Below, piece after piece: positions 44,887-54,233 of a DNA stretch of 64,000 bases. The notes below the pieces were generated by a model. It was given only the letters and a program-made list of their open reading frames with translations, searched no databases and was not told where the DNA came from. The stretch's first letter is position 1; each line of letters opens with the position of its first letter. This stretch comes from Aquabacterium sp. (lineage in GTDB: Bacteria > Pseudomonadota > Gammaproteobacteria > Burkholderiales > Burkholderiaceae_C). A program made the position numbers and the translations under genes. The stretch lies in assembly GCF_029946005.1 (NCBI RefSeq), contig NZ_JAQSDR010000002.1, positions 1 to 64,000 on the forward strand. Reading direction: 5' to 3'.

Positions 44887-45543
44887 ATGGACCTCACCGC
44901 CCTCCCCCTCTTTCCCCTGCACACCGTCCTCTTCCCCGGGGGCCTGCTGCCCTTGCAGATCTTCGAAGTCCGTTACCTGGACCTCATGAAACGCTGCGAG
45001 CAAAGCGGCGAGCCCTTCGGCGTGGTTTGCCTGCAAAGCGGCCACGAAGTGCGGCGTGCGCCACGCCCGGGCGAGTCCGAAGGCCAGGGCGTCCACGCCG
45101 AAACCCTGGCGCCCATCGGGACCCTGGCCACCCTGGAGCGCATTGAGCGCCCTCAACCCGGCCTGATGCTGATCCAGGCGCGCGGCACTCAACGCTTCCA
45201 ACTGCAACACAGCCACCGCCTGCCCCATGGCCTGTGGACTGGCCACGCCCAACTGCTGCCCAACGACACACCCGCCGCCGTGCCCACTGAACTGGCGTCA
45301 CTGAGCCAGCGCCTGCAAGACGCCCTCACCGCCTTGGCAGAGCAGGAAGGTGCGCTACCCACACCCGCGTCAACCGGCGACCCTCGCTGGCAAGACGCTG
45401 GCTGGCTGTCCAACCGCTGGGCCGAATGCCTGCCCCTGCCTGCGGCAGAACGACAGCGTCTGATGAGCTTGGACAACCCGCTGTGGCGCCTGGAACTGGT
45501 CGCCGAGTGGCTGGACCGCTTGGAGCGCCTTAACCAGCAGTGA
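44887..45543 (+). CDS. LON peptidase substrate-binding (N-terminal) domain protein
   Basis: LTALPLFPLHTVLFPGGLLPLQIFEVRYLDLMKRC. Confidence 0.93.
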   Translation: MDLTALPLFPLHTVLFPGGLLPLQIFEVRYLDLMKRCEQSGEPFGVVCLQSGHEVRRAPRPGESEGQGVHAETLAPIGTLATLERIERPQPGLMLIQARGTQRFQLQHSHRLPHGLWTGHAQLLPNDTPAAVPTELASLSQRLQDALTALAEQEGALPTPASTGDPRWQDAGWLSNRWAECLPLPAAERQRLMSLDNPLWRLELVAEWLDRLERLNQQ

Positions 45544-45549
45544 AGCTTG

Positions 45550-47031
45550 TCAGGGCTGCACAGCCTTGGCGATCGTCAGCGACGCCTCGGGCGACCAACC
45601 GCCACCCAGGGCACGCGCCAAGTTCACCGCGGCCAGCAAGCGTTGCGTGCGAATCTGCGCGGCCGCGCGGTCAGCGGCCAGGCTGCTGCGCTGCGCGTCG
45701 GTCACGTCCAGGTAGTTGGACACCCCGCGCTCGTAGCGGGCACGCGCCACTTCATGAGCACGCCCGGCGGCCTGCTGGGCCTGAGCCTGCGCATCGGCCT
45801 GCAACTGGCGCTGCTGCAGATCGGACAGGGCATCTTCCACCTCGCGCAAGGCCGTCAACAACTTGCCCCGGTGCGAAGCCAAAGCTTGGGCATACCGGGC
45901 CTGCGACGCGGCCAGATTGGCCTGGTGGTGGCCACCATCGAAAATGGGCAAGGACAGCGCCAGCGGGCCCACGCTGAACTGTTGCGATCCGCTGTTGGTC
46001 AGCTCGCGCAGCTTCTCGGAGGCGAAGCCATGATTGCCCGTCAAGATCACCGAAGGGTAGAAGGCGCTTTCGGCCACGCCCACTTGGGCATTGAGGGAGC
46101 GCAGCCCCGCCACGCTGGACGACAGGTCCGGCCGCTGGGCCAGCAGGCTGGCAGGCAAACCCACGGGGATCGCAGGCGGCACGGGCAAGGCGTCCCTGGC
46201 CGCGCTGCCCAAGCTGGCGATCAGCGGCTCGCTGGGCGAGGCGCCCACCAGCACCGCCAGCCCGTGCTCCAGCGTCTGGCGCTGGCGCCGTGCTTCATGC
46301 AGATCGGCTTCCGCGTTGGCCCGCTCGATGCGAGCGCGCGAAAGATCCAGCTCGTTCGACAGGCCGGTGTCAAAGCGGGCGCTCACCAGTTGCTCAGTTT
46401 CGCGCCGGGTGTCCAGCGCGCTGCCCAGGATGGCGATTTCGGCATCCGCGCCGCGCAACTGGAAATAGCCCACGGCCACCTGGTGGGTCAGCATCAGCAG
46501 CACACCATCGCGGTCGTAGCGGGCGGCCAAGGCCTGGGCATCGGCCGACTCGACCGCGCGGCGCACGCGGCCCCACAGGTCCAACTCGTAAGACAACGAA
46601 GCCCCCAGGCTGAAGTGGCTGCCCTTCACCGAGTGGCGGCCCAGCATGATGGCTTGCGAGGTGTTCTCGGACGAACGCGAATACGCGGTGGAGGTGCTGA
46701 CGTCCAGCTTCACGCCGTCATCGGCATTCGCCACGCCCAACAGGGCCTGGGCTTCCAGCATGCGCTGGCCCGCCGCCTGCACATTGGGGTTGTCGCGCAA
46801 GGCACGCTGCTCCAGGGCATTCAAGGTGGCGTCGCCAAACAAGGTCCAGCTGTCGAGTGGCATCTGCGCGGCATCGGGGCCCTGGCTGGCAGCATGGCGG
46901 TAGCTGGGCACCGGCTCGAACCTCGGTGCGGCAAAGTCAGGGCCCACCGTGGTGCAGGCACTCAGCAGGGCCACTGCAGACAAGGTGGCCGCAGCGACCG
47001 CACTGCGGCTCAAGGGATTGATGAACGACAT
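45550..47031 (-). CDS. Efflux transporter outer-membrane lipoprotein (NodT/OprM family)
   Basis: Lipobox ALLSACTTVGPDF; SYELDLWGRVRRAVESADAQ; VARARYERGVSNYLDVTDAQRS. Confidence 0.95.
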   Translation of the reverse strand: MSFINPLSRSAVAAATLSAVALLSACTTVGPDFAAPRFEPVPSYRHAASQGPDAAQMPLDSWTLFGDATLNALEQRALRDNPNVQAAGQRMLEAQALLGVANADDGVKLDVSTSTAYSRSSENTSQAIMLGRHSVKGSHFSLGASLSYELDLWGRVRRAVESADAQALAARYDRDGVLLMLTHQVAVGYFQLRGADAEIAILGSALDTRRETEQLVSARFDTGLSNELDLSRARIERANAEADLHEARRQRQTLEHGLAVLVGASPSEPLIASLGSAARDALPVPPAIPVGLPASLLAQRPDLSSSVAGLRSLNAQVGVAESAFYPSVILTGNHGFASEKLRELTNSGSQQFSVGPLALSLPIFDGGHHQANLAASQARYAQALASHRGKLLTALREVEDALSDLQQRQLQADAQAQAQQAAGRAHEVARARYERGVSNYLDVTDAQRSSLAADRAAAQIRTQRLLAAVNLARALGGGWSPEASLTIAKAVQP

Positions 47032-47062
47032 GTTTTCTCCAGCGATTTTCAACGGCATCAAC

Positions 47063-48667
47063 TCAATGGGCACCGGCGCCGCCCCCCGAAGGCGACTTCA
47101 CCTTGTCGGCGAACCACAGCACGGCAATGCAGGCGAACAGCACCCCCGCCATCACCAGGAAGCCATCGTTGTAGGCCATCACGTAAGACTCTCGGCGCAC
47201 GATGCGGTCAATCACCAAGATGGCCTGGTCGGCCGCCCGGGATGGATCAATGCCGCTGGCGATGAAGCCTTGCGTCAACTGGTCCAGGCGCGATTGGGTG
47301 GCCGCCGACATCAGCGACACCGATTCACCGAGCACCGCCGAGTGGAAGTGCTGGCGGTTGGTCAACATGGTGGCCAACATGGCGATGCCGATGGAGCCGC
47401 CCAGGTTGCGCGTCATGTTGAACAAGCTGGAGGCTGATGGCATGTCCTTGGGCGAGATGCCCGACATGGCAAAGTTCGACAGCGTGAGCATGATGAAAGG
47501 CTGGCCCAGCGCGCGCACCACTTGCGAGGCCAACAACTGGTCATAGCCCACCGAGGCGTCCATGAAACCATTCATCAGGCAAGACGTGCCGAACAGGCCC
47601 AGGCCGATGGTGCACATCACCCGGTTGTCCACGCGCGAAGACATGATGGCCGCCACGGGCATGATGAACAGTTGCGGCAAGCCCGCCCACATGATCACTT
47701 CGCCAATCTGCATGGGCGTGTAGCCCGCGATCTGGCCCAGGTACAACGGCAGCAAGAAAGACGAGCCGTACAAGGCCATGCCCGTGACCGCGGCCAGCAA
47801 GGCCGACACGAAGAAGTTTCGGCGCAGGTAAAGGCGCAGGTTCACGAAAGGCTCGTCGCGCAACAAGCTGGTGGCCACCCAGCCGACCAGGCCCACGGCG
47901 GCGAGGGTGGCAAAGAGGCGGATGAAGTCGGAGTCAAACCAATCCTTCGAATTGCCCTCTTCCAGGAAGATGGTCAGGCTGCCCAGGCCCACGGCCATGA
48001 AGGCGATGCCCACCCAGTCGGCCGTGGCCAATAGCGACCAGTTGCGGCCTTCCTTGTCCAAGCCCCACAAGATGCCCAAGATCAGCAGCACGCCCGGCAC
48101 CCAGTTGATGTAGAAGATCGAAGGCCAGCCGTAGAGCTCGGACAGGTAGCCCCCCAAGGTCGGGCCCAGCGTGGGCGCCATCGTGGCAGTCAGGCCAAAC
48201 ATGGCCATGCCCACCGCGCGCTTGGACGGCGGCAGCTTGGTCATCACCAGGGTCAAGGCCATGGGGATGAGCGCACCGCCCGTGAAGCCCTGCATCATGC
48301 GGAACACGATCATGCTGGGCAGGTTCCACGCCGCGCCGCACAAGGTGGAACAGACCAGGAACAGGGCCGTGGTGCTGACCATGTAAGTGCGCAGGCCCAG
48401 CACGCGCGCCATCAGCCCGGTCAAGGGGATGACGACGATTTCGGCGCACAGGTAGGCGGTCGAAATCCAGGAACCTTCCTCCTGCGTGGCCGACAAGGAA
48501 CCGAGGATGTCCTTCAGCGAGGAGTTGGTGATCTGGATGTCCAGCACCGCCATGAAGGCGCCCAGCAGACCGGCCGCGACAGCGAACCAGGTGCGCAGTT
48601 CAATGCGCTGGTTCGGGTCGGCCAGGGCGGGCACGAAAGGGGCAGGAGGGGAGGCCGCGCTCGACAT
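47063..48667 (-). CDS. DHA2-family MFS multidrug transporter (EmrB/QacA)
   Basis: FMAVLDIQITNSSLKDILGSLSATQEEGSWISTAYLCAEIVVIPLTG. Confidence 0.95.
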   Translation of the reverse strand: MSSAASPPAPFVPALADPNQRIELRTWFAVAAGLLGAFMAVLDIQITNSSLKDILGSLSATQEEGSWISTAYLCAEIVVIPLTGLMARVLGLRTYMVSTTALFLVCSTLCGAAWNLPSMIVFRMMQGFTGGALIPMALTLVMTKLPPSKRAVGMAMFGLTATMAPTLGPTLGGYLSELYGWPSIFYINWVPGVLLILGILWGLDKEGRNWSLLATADWVGIAFMAVGLGSLTIFLEEGNSKDWFDSDFIRLFATLAAVGLVGWVATSLLRDEPFVNLRLYLRRNFFVSALLAAVTGMALYGSSFLLPLYLGQIAGYTPMQIGEVIMWAGLPQLFIMPVAAIMSSRVDNRVMCTIGLGLFGTSCLMNGFMDASVGYDQLLASQVVRALGQPFIMLTLSNFAMSGISPKDMPSASSLFNMTRNLGGSIGIAMLATMLTNRQHFHSAVLGESVSLMSAATQSRLDQLTQGFIASGIDPSRAADQAILVIDRIVRRESYVMAYNDGFLVMAGVLFACIAVLWFADKVKSPSGGGAGAH

Positions 48668-48679
48668 GCTGCGCCGCGC

Positions 48680-49777
48680 TCAGCGCTGCTCGGAAGGCGA
48701 CTGACGCAAGTCCACTTCGGCCAGGGCCGACATGCCCGGCACCAGGCGACCAGCCAGGCGCAGCAAATCTGCCTCGGCAAAGGTCACCTTGACCGGCACG
48801 CGCTGCACGATCTTGGTGAAATTGCCCGTCGCGTTGTCGGCCGGCAGCAGCGCGAACTGGTTGCCCGAGGCGGGCGAGAAGCTGTCCAGCCTGGCCTTCA
48901 GGTGTTCGCCCGGCAGCGCGTCAATCACAACGTCCACCTCCTGGCCGGGCTTGAGGCCCGCCAACTGTGTTTCCTTGAAGTTGGCGGTGACCCAGACCTT
49001 GTCTTCCACGATGGCAGCCAGTTGCTGGCCCGGCTGCACGCGCGCGCCCACTTCAACGTTGCGCTTGCCCAGGCGCCCACCGACCGGCGCCACGATGCGG
49101 TTGTAGCTCACTTGCAGCTGGGCATCCTTGGCCTGCGCCTGCAGCACCTTGATCTGGGCCTTGAGCACCTCGCGCGCCGCCTGGGCCGCGCCCACCTGCG
49201 CCTGGGCCGCCAAGGCTGCGTCCTTGCGGGCGGCCACATCGGCCAGGGCGCCAGTGCGGGCGGCGTTGGCGGCGTCCAGCTCGGACTTGGCCACGGCCTT
49301 CATCTGCGTGTTGTAGAGCTGGCCATAGCGCTCGGCATCCTGCTGGGCACGCAGCGACTGGGCTTGCGCCTGCGCCACTTGCGCCTGCGCGGCGCTGGCC
49401 GAAGCGCGCGTCTGGGCGGTCTGGGCATCGGCCTGCAGAACCTGCTGCTCGACCGAGGCAATCTGCGCCTGGATCTGCTCCAGCTTCACGCCTTGGTCAG
49501 CCGGATCGAGCTCGGCGATCACCTGCCCCTCTTTCACGATCTGGTTGTCCTCGACCAGCACCTTGGTGACCACGCCAGAGATGCGCGCCGAGATGGGATG
49601 CACGTGGCCCGCCACGTAGGCGTTCTCGGTCTCGACGAAGTTCTGGCTGCGCCAATACATGCGCCCGCCAAAGCCCAGGCCCGCCAGGATCAACACCCCG
49701 AGCACGCCAAACACCCGGCCTTTGGAGGGCGGCTTGTCAACGGGATTGACGGGTTCGGTCTTGGCCTGAGTTTGCAT
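48680..49777 (-). CDS. HlyD-family periplasmic adaptor (EmrA-like)
   Basis: NAYVAGHVHPISARISGVVTKVLVEDNQIVKEGQVIAELDP; long coiled coil. Confidence 0.95.
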   Translation of the reverse strand: MQTQAKTEPVNPVDKPPSKGRVFGVLGVLILAGLGFGGRMYWRSQNFVETENAYVAGHVHPISARISGVVTKVLVEDNQIVKEGQVIAELDPADQGVKLEQIQAQIASVEQQVLQADAQTAQTRASASAAQAQVAQAQAQSLRAQQDAERYGQLYNTQMKAVAKSELDAANAARTGALADVAARKDAALAAQAQVGAAQAAREVLKAQIKVLQAQAKDAQLQVSYNRIVAPVGGRLGKRNVEVGARVQPGQQLAAIVEDKVWVTANFKETQLAGLKPGQEVDVVIDALPGEHLKARLDSFSPASGNQFALLPADNATGNFTKIVQRVPVKVTFAEADLLRLAGRLVPGMSALAEVDLRQSPSEQR

Positions 49778-49844
49778 GGCTCGAACGCTTCTAAGAATGA
49801 AATGGATTCAGCGCATTATTTGCCTCCGACCGGCGAGTGTCAAG

Positions 49845-49863
49845 AAATGAAACGCTTTCATTT
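49845..49863. promoter_or_regulatory. Candidate TetR-family operator
   Basis: Perfect inverted repeat AAATGAAA-CGC-TTTCATTT between divergent emrA-like and tetR genes. Confidence 0.7.
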
Positions 49864-49891
49864 CATTAAATAGTTGGGTAAAGTGCGGTTC

Positions 49892-50548
49892 ATGTCCAAA
49901 GCGATCGTTGCCGCCAAGAAAGTACCCAGCAAAGGCGCTGGCCGACCGCGCGCCGCTGAAGTCGAAGCCCGGCTGGCCGACCTCAAGCGCACGGCGGGCC
50001 GCCTGTTCCTCGACAAGGGTTACGGCAAGGTGAGCCTGGAGATGATCGCCCGCGAAGCGCGCGTGGCCGTGCGCACCATCTACATCAAGTTCGGCGGCAA
50101 GGACGGCTTGCTGAGCGCCTTGCTGCAAGACAAGCGCGCGCAGTTTTTCGCCGACATGGACCTGGACAAGGACCAGCGCGCCATCCGCGAGGTACTTGAT
50201 GATTTCGCGGCCCGGCTCTACAGCTTGTTGACCTCACCCGAGGCCACGGCGCTGCAGCGCATGCTGGCCGCCGAAGCGCGAGCCAACCCCGAACTGGTCG
50301 AGACGTTTTTTGCCATGGGGCCGAACGTCACGCGCGATGCCATCGCGCGCTTTCTGCAACGCCCCGATGTGCGCGCCCAGTTGCGCGATGACCTGCCCGA
50401 AGACCAGTTGCCCGTGCACCTGATCAACTGCGTGCTGGGCGACCAACTCTCACGCGTGCTGCGCGGTCAGCAAGAAGGCACGCCCGAGCAATGCGCCGAG
50501 GCCCGGCGCAAGCGCATGGCGCTGTTCTACCGCAGCGTGCTGCGCTGA
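49892..50548 (+). CDS. TetR-family transcriptional regulator
   Basis: [45 protein letters not shown]. Confidence 0.94.
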   Translation: MSKAIVAAKKVPSKGAGRPRAAEVEARLADLKRTAGRLFLDKGYGKVSLEMIAREARVAVRTIYIKFGGKDGLLSALLQDKRAQFFADMDLDKDQRAIREVLDDFAARLYSLLTSPEATALQRMLAAEARANPELVETFFAMGPNVTRDAIARFLQRPDVRAQLRDDLPEDQLPVHLINCVLGDQLSRVLRGQQEGTPEQCAEARRKRMALFYRSVLR

Positions 50549-52857
50549 CTTGACGCTGTTACGCGCAGCCAGGCCTCGTCGCCCTGCTCACCCACCTTCA
50601 GGCGCAGGGCCTTGGCCGCCTTGACCATGTTGGACAAGGCCGCCTCGGTCTCGGTCCAGCCACGGGTCTTCAAACCGCAATCCGGGTTGACCCACAGGCG
50701 TTGCGGCGGGATCACCTCGCAGGCGCGCTCCAGCAGCTTGAGCATCGCGTCCACGCCGGGCACGCGCGGCGAGTGGATGTCGTACACGCCCGGCCCGATG
50801 TCGTTGGGGTAGTCAAAGGCCCCAAAGCCATCCAGCAACTCCATGGCCGAGCGCGAGGTCTCGATGGTGATCACATCGGCGTCCATGGCCGCGATCGAAG
50901 GCAGGATGTCGTTGAACTCGGCGTAGCACATGTGGGTATGGATCTGGGTTTCATCCTTCACGCTGGCGGCCGAGATCTTGAAGGCGCGCACGGCCCATTC
51001 CAGGTAGGCGGCCCAGTCGCGCTGGCGCAAGGGCAGGCCTTCCCGGATGGCGGGCTCGTCGATCTGGATCACCTTGATGCCCGCCTTCTCCAGATCAGAC
51101 ACCTCATCACGGATGGCCAGGGCCAGTTGCAACGCGGTGGTCTCGCGGGGCTGGTCGTCGCGCACGAAGGACCATTGCAGCATCGTCACGGGGCCGGTGA
51201 GCATGCCTTTCATCAGGCGGTCAGTCAGCGACTGAGCGTAGCGCGTGGTCTCGACCGTCATCGGCTCGGGGCGGAAAACATCGCCGTAGATGATGGGCGG
51301 CTTGACGCAACGTGAGCCATAGCTTTGCACCCAGCCGTTCTCGGTGAAGGCGTAGCCCCACAGTTGCTCGCCGAAGTACTCGACCATGTCGTTGCGCTCA
51401 GCCTCACCGTGCACCAGCACGTCCAGGCCCAGTTCTTCCTGCTTGCGCACGGCCAGCTCGATCTCGCTGCGGATGCGTTGCAGGTAGTCCAGCGCACTCA
51501 ACTCGCCACGCTTGTGCGCGGCTCGCGTCTGGCGGATGGCCGCCGTTTGCGGAAAGGACCCGATGGTGGTGGTGGGCAGTGGCGGCAGCTGCAAAGCCAG
51601 GCGTTGCTTTTCAATGCGTTGGGCAAAGGGGCTGGCGCGGTGGGCCATGCTGGTGGTCACCGCCGCCAGGCGCTTTTGCACCACGGCATTGACGACGCGC
51701 TTGGACTGGCGCCGCGAAGCTTGCGCCGCATCGGAGGCGGCCAACTCGGCAGCCACAGCCGCCTCGCCCTGGTTCAAGGCTTGGCCCAGCACCTTCAATT
51801 CGCCCAGCTTCTCGGTGGCAAAGGCCAGCCAGGACTTGACCTCGGCATCCAGCTTCTGCTCGCTGGCCAGGGCCACCGGCGTGTGCAGCAAGGAGCATGA
51901 AGGCGCCACCCAAAGGCGGTCGCCCAGTTCGGCTTGCAGCGGCTGCAACAGGGTCAGCACTCGGCGCAAATCTGTGCGCCAGATGTTGCGGCCATCGACC
52001 ACACCGACGGACAGCACCGCGTCCGGGGGCAGCACCTGGCGCCAGGCATCGAGCTGCTGCGGCGCCCGCACCAGGTCGATGTGAAACCCCTGCACCGGCA
52101 GCTGGGCGGCCAGCACCGCGTGGTCCGCGGCCGTGTCGAAGTAAGTGGCCAACAAGATCTTGACGCCCGTCCCTGCCAGGTCGGCATAAGCCGGGGCATA
52201 GGCGGCGCGCCAATGGGCGTCCAGGTCCAGGCACAAGGCGGGCTCGTCGATCTGCACCCAGCCGATGCCACGGTCGGCCAGGCGCGTCAGGATGCGCTGG
52301 TAGGCGGCCACGATCTTGGGCAGCAGGCTCAAGCGGTCAAAGCCCGCCACGTGCGACTTCGACAGCCACAAATAGGTGAGTGGGCCAATCAGCACCGGCT
52401 TGACGGACAGGCCTTGGGCCAGGGCTTCATCGATGTCTTGGAACAACCAATCCACGCCACCTTCAAAGGTGGTCTGTGCATCCAGCTCGGGGACCAGGTA
52501 GTGGTAGTTGGTGTCAAACCACTTGGTCATCTCCATCGCGGGTTGCGCCGGGTTGCCACGCGCCATCTCGAAGTACTGCGCCAGGCTGAGTTGCTTAGCG
52601 TCGAAGCCAAAGCGCCGGGGCAACGCGCCCAGCAAGGCGGAAGTCGACAGCATCTGGTCGTACCAGGCGAAGTCGCCCACGGCCACGGTGTTCAAGCCCG
52701 CGTCTTTCTGCACCTGCCAATGACGTTGGCGCAGTTGCACGCCCACTTGGCGCAAACGGGCCTCGTCAGACTCACCCCGCCAGAAAGACTCTTGCGCGAA
52801 CTTGAGTTCGCGGTGGGCGCCAACGCGGGGAAAACCAAGGATGTGGGTGCGGGCCAT
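50527..52857 (-). CDS. metE: Cobalamin-independent methionine synthase
   Basis: [72 protein letters not shown]. Confidence 0.99.
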   Translation of the reverse strand: MARTHILGFPRVGAHRELKFAQESFWRGESDEARLRQVGVQLRQRHWQVQKDAGLNTVAVGDFAWYDQMLSTSALLGALPRRFGFDAKQLSLAQYFEMARGNPAQPAMEMTKWFDTNYHYLVPELDAQTTFEGGVDWLFQDIDEALAQGLSVKPVLIGPLTYLWLSKSHVAGFDRLSLLPKIVAAYQRILTRLADRGIGWVQIDEPALCLDLDAHWRAAYAPAYADLAGTGVKILLATYFDTAADHAVLAAQLPVQGFHIDLVRAPQQLDAWRQVLPPDAVLSVGVVDGRNIWRTDLRRVLTLLQPLQAELGDRLWVAPSCSLLHTPVALASEQKLDAEVKSWLAFATEKLGELKVLGQALNQGEAAVAAELAASDAAQASRRQSKRVVNAVVQKRLAAVTTSMAHRASPFAQRIEKQRLALQLPPLPTTTIGSFPQTAAIRQTRAAHKRGELSALDYLQRIRSEIELAVRKQEELGLDVLVHGEAERNDMVEYFGEQLWGYAFTENGWVQSYGSRCVKPPIIYGDVFRPEPMTVETTRYAQSLTDRLMKGMLTGPVTMLQWSFVRDDQPRETTALQLALAIRDEVSDLEKAGIKVIQIDEPAIREGLPLRQRDWAAYLEWAVRAFKISAASVKDETQIHTHMCYAEFNDILPSIAAMDADVITIETSRSAMELLDGFGAFDYPNDIGPGVYDIHSPRVPGVDAMLKLLERACEVIPPQRLWVNPDCGLKTRGWTETEAALSNMVKAAKALRLKVGEQGDEAWLRVTASSQRSTLR

Positions 52858-52943
52858 GGAAGCTCTCTGAGGAATGAGTTGGGATGCGCCGCAGTTTGAG
52901 CAAATGCAGGATCTGAATCAAGCGACATGTTTTCACAATCAGT

Positions 52944-52956
52944 TGAATTTCATTCA
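52944..52956. promoter_or_regulatory. Candidate MetR box upstream of metE
   Basis: TGAA-TTTCA-TTCA, exact match to the TGAAN5TTCA consensus. Confidence 0.6.
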
Positions 52957-53030
52957 TGTCTCAATCGTTGCTGGCCGGGTACGCGATTTGCCACTCCAAA
53001 AGGGTCCCATCAACCACTTGAGGAAACATC

Positions 53031-53408
53031 ATGAGCAAATTGAACAAAGGACTGACCATCGCCGCCGTGACCGCCGCTTTGACCGGCGCTTTTGGCCTGG
53101 CTTACGCGCAATCGTCCGGTACCGGGCAAGGCTCTGCGGTCAACCCCAGCGCCACCACCAACGGCACGGTGAGCACGCCTGCGGGCTCGGGCATGAACAG
53201 CACCACCGACAACCGCGTGGCGCCCATGAACAACACCACTGGCCCCAACAGCACCAATAACAGCACCAGCACCAACCTGGAACAAAATACCGGCACCACC
53301 GCGAATGACGGTTTGAACACCATGCCAGCCACCAGCGCTGGCAATGAAACGTCTACCCGTGCACGCCAGATCAACCCCGAGCGCCCACCACGCGCTGACC
53401 GCAACTGA
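53031..53408 (+). CDS. Small secreted Asn/Thr/Ser-rich low-complexity protein
   Basis: Signal peptide ending LAYAQ; MNNTTGPNSTNNSTSTNLEQNTGTT. Confidence 0.7.
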   Translation: MSKLNKGLTIAAVTAALTGAFGLAYAQSSGTGQGSAVNPSATTNGTVSTPAGSGMNSTTDNRVAPMNNTTGPNSTNNSTSTNLEQNTGTTANDGLNTMPATSAGNETSTRARQINPERPPRADRN

Positions 53409-53431
53409 GTGAGTTAACCCCACTCAGTGAT

Positions 53432-53466
53432 GCGAACAAACCGGGTCACGAGCCCGGTTTGTTCGC
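53432..53466. terminator. Hairpin between the convergent 53031 gene and the L,D-transpeptidase gene
   Basis: Perfect 14-bp stem GCGAACAAACCGGG-TCACGAG-CCCGGTTTGTTCGC. Confidence 0.7.
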
Positions 53467-54069
53467 TTTCAAATCGGAGAACACATCGCGAGCTGCCCGG
53501 GTTTCAGGCAGCACGTACATCACGCCCTGGTGCCCGCTGAAGGTCGGTTGCACCACCGTGTTGAAGAAAACGACCGGCACGTTGATGCAACCATACGAGA
53601 TGCGGTTGTCGGCAGTTGTGGCCGTGGCCAGCCGCTGCAGGCGACGCTCAGAAGCCTTGGTGGCCCGCACCCGGTGCATGGAGATGGCCGCGTCGTAGTC
53701 GATCCAGAAAATGTCTTCGCCCTGAGCGTTGCGCCCGGCCTCGATCGTAAACCGACCGGCGGGCGTGGTGCGCTCGGCAGGTCGGATGTCTTGCAATTTG
53801 CGCTGACCAATGCCGGGCACCGAATCATCCCCCCGGGCGCTGCCCAACAAGATGGGCGTGGTGCCCTGCACTCGCCCATCGGGATGGAACACGAACAACC
53901 GCGCCTGGACCTTGTCGATGACGGCAAAGGGTTGCCCTCGGCTGTCTTTTGTTTGCACCACCGAGTCGGCCAAGGTTTGAATGTGGGCTGCAAGTTCTTC
54001 TGCAGCCCACGCCGGGTGCAAGGCCACACAGGCCAGTCCCAACATCGTTGCATTGATTTTTATTTTCAT
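53446..54069 (-). CDS. L,D-transpeptidase (YkuD/ErfK family)
   Basis: IDYDAAISMHRV...ADNRISYGCINVPVVFF catalytic motif; signal peptide; start at MKIKINA. Confidence 0.9.
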   Translation of the reverse strand: MKIKINATMLGLACVALHPAWAAEELAAHIQTLADSVVQTKDSRGQPFAVIDKVQARLFVFHPDGRVQGTTPILLGSARGDDSVPGIGQRKLQDIRPAERTTPAGRFTIEAGRNAQGEDIFWIDYDAAISMHRVRATKASERRLQRLATATTADNRISYGCINVPVVFFNTVVQPTFSGHQGVMYVLPETRAARDVFSDLKANKPGS

Positions 54070-54233
54070 CCTGCAATTGCAGCAACTGGTGTTCCCAGGG
54101 CGCGCCAAGGCCTCGGAACATTGTTCGGAAAAAAATCCCGATCAGAACGGTGCGTGGGGTACTGAGATACCGGGTACGCAGATTGCCCCACAACCTGCAG
54201 CACACCCCATAAAACCATGGAGCACCCCACCAC

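Noticed and set aside
48636-48693. Junction of the emrB and emrA-like genes as a frameshifted gene
   Set aside because: Stop and start of two intact, normally spaced CDSs.
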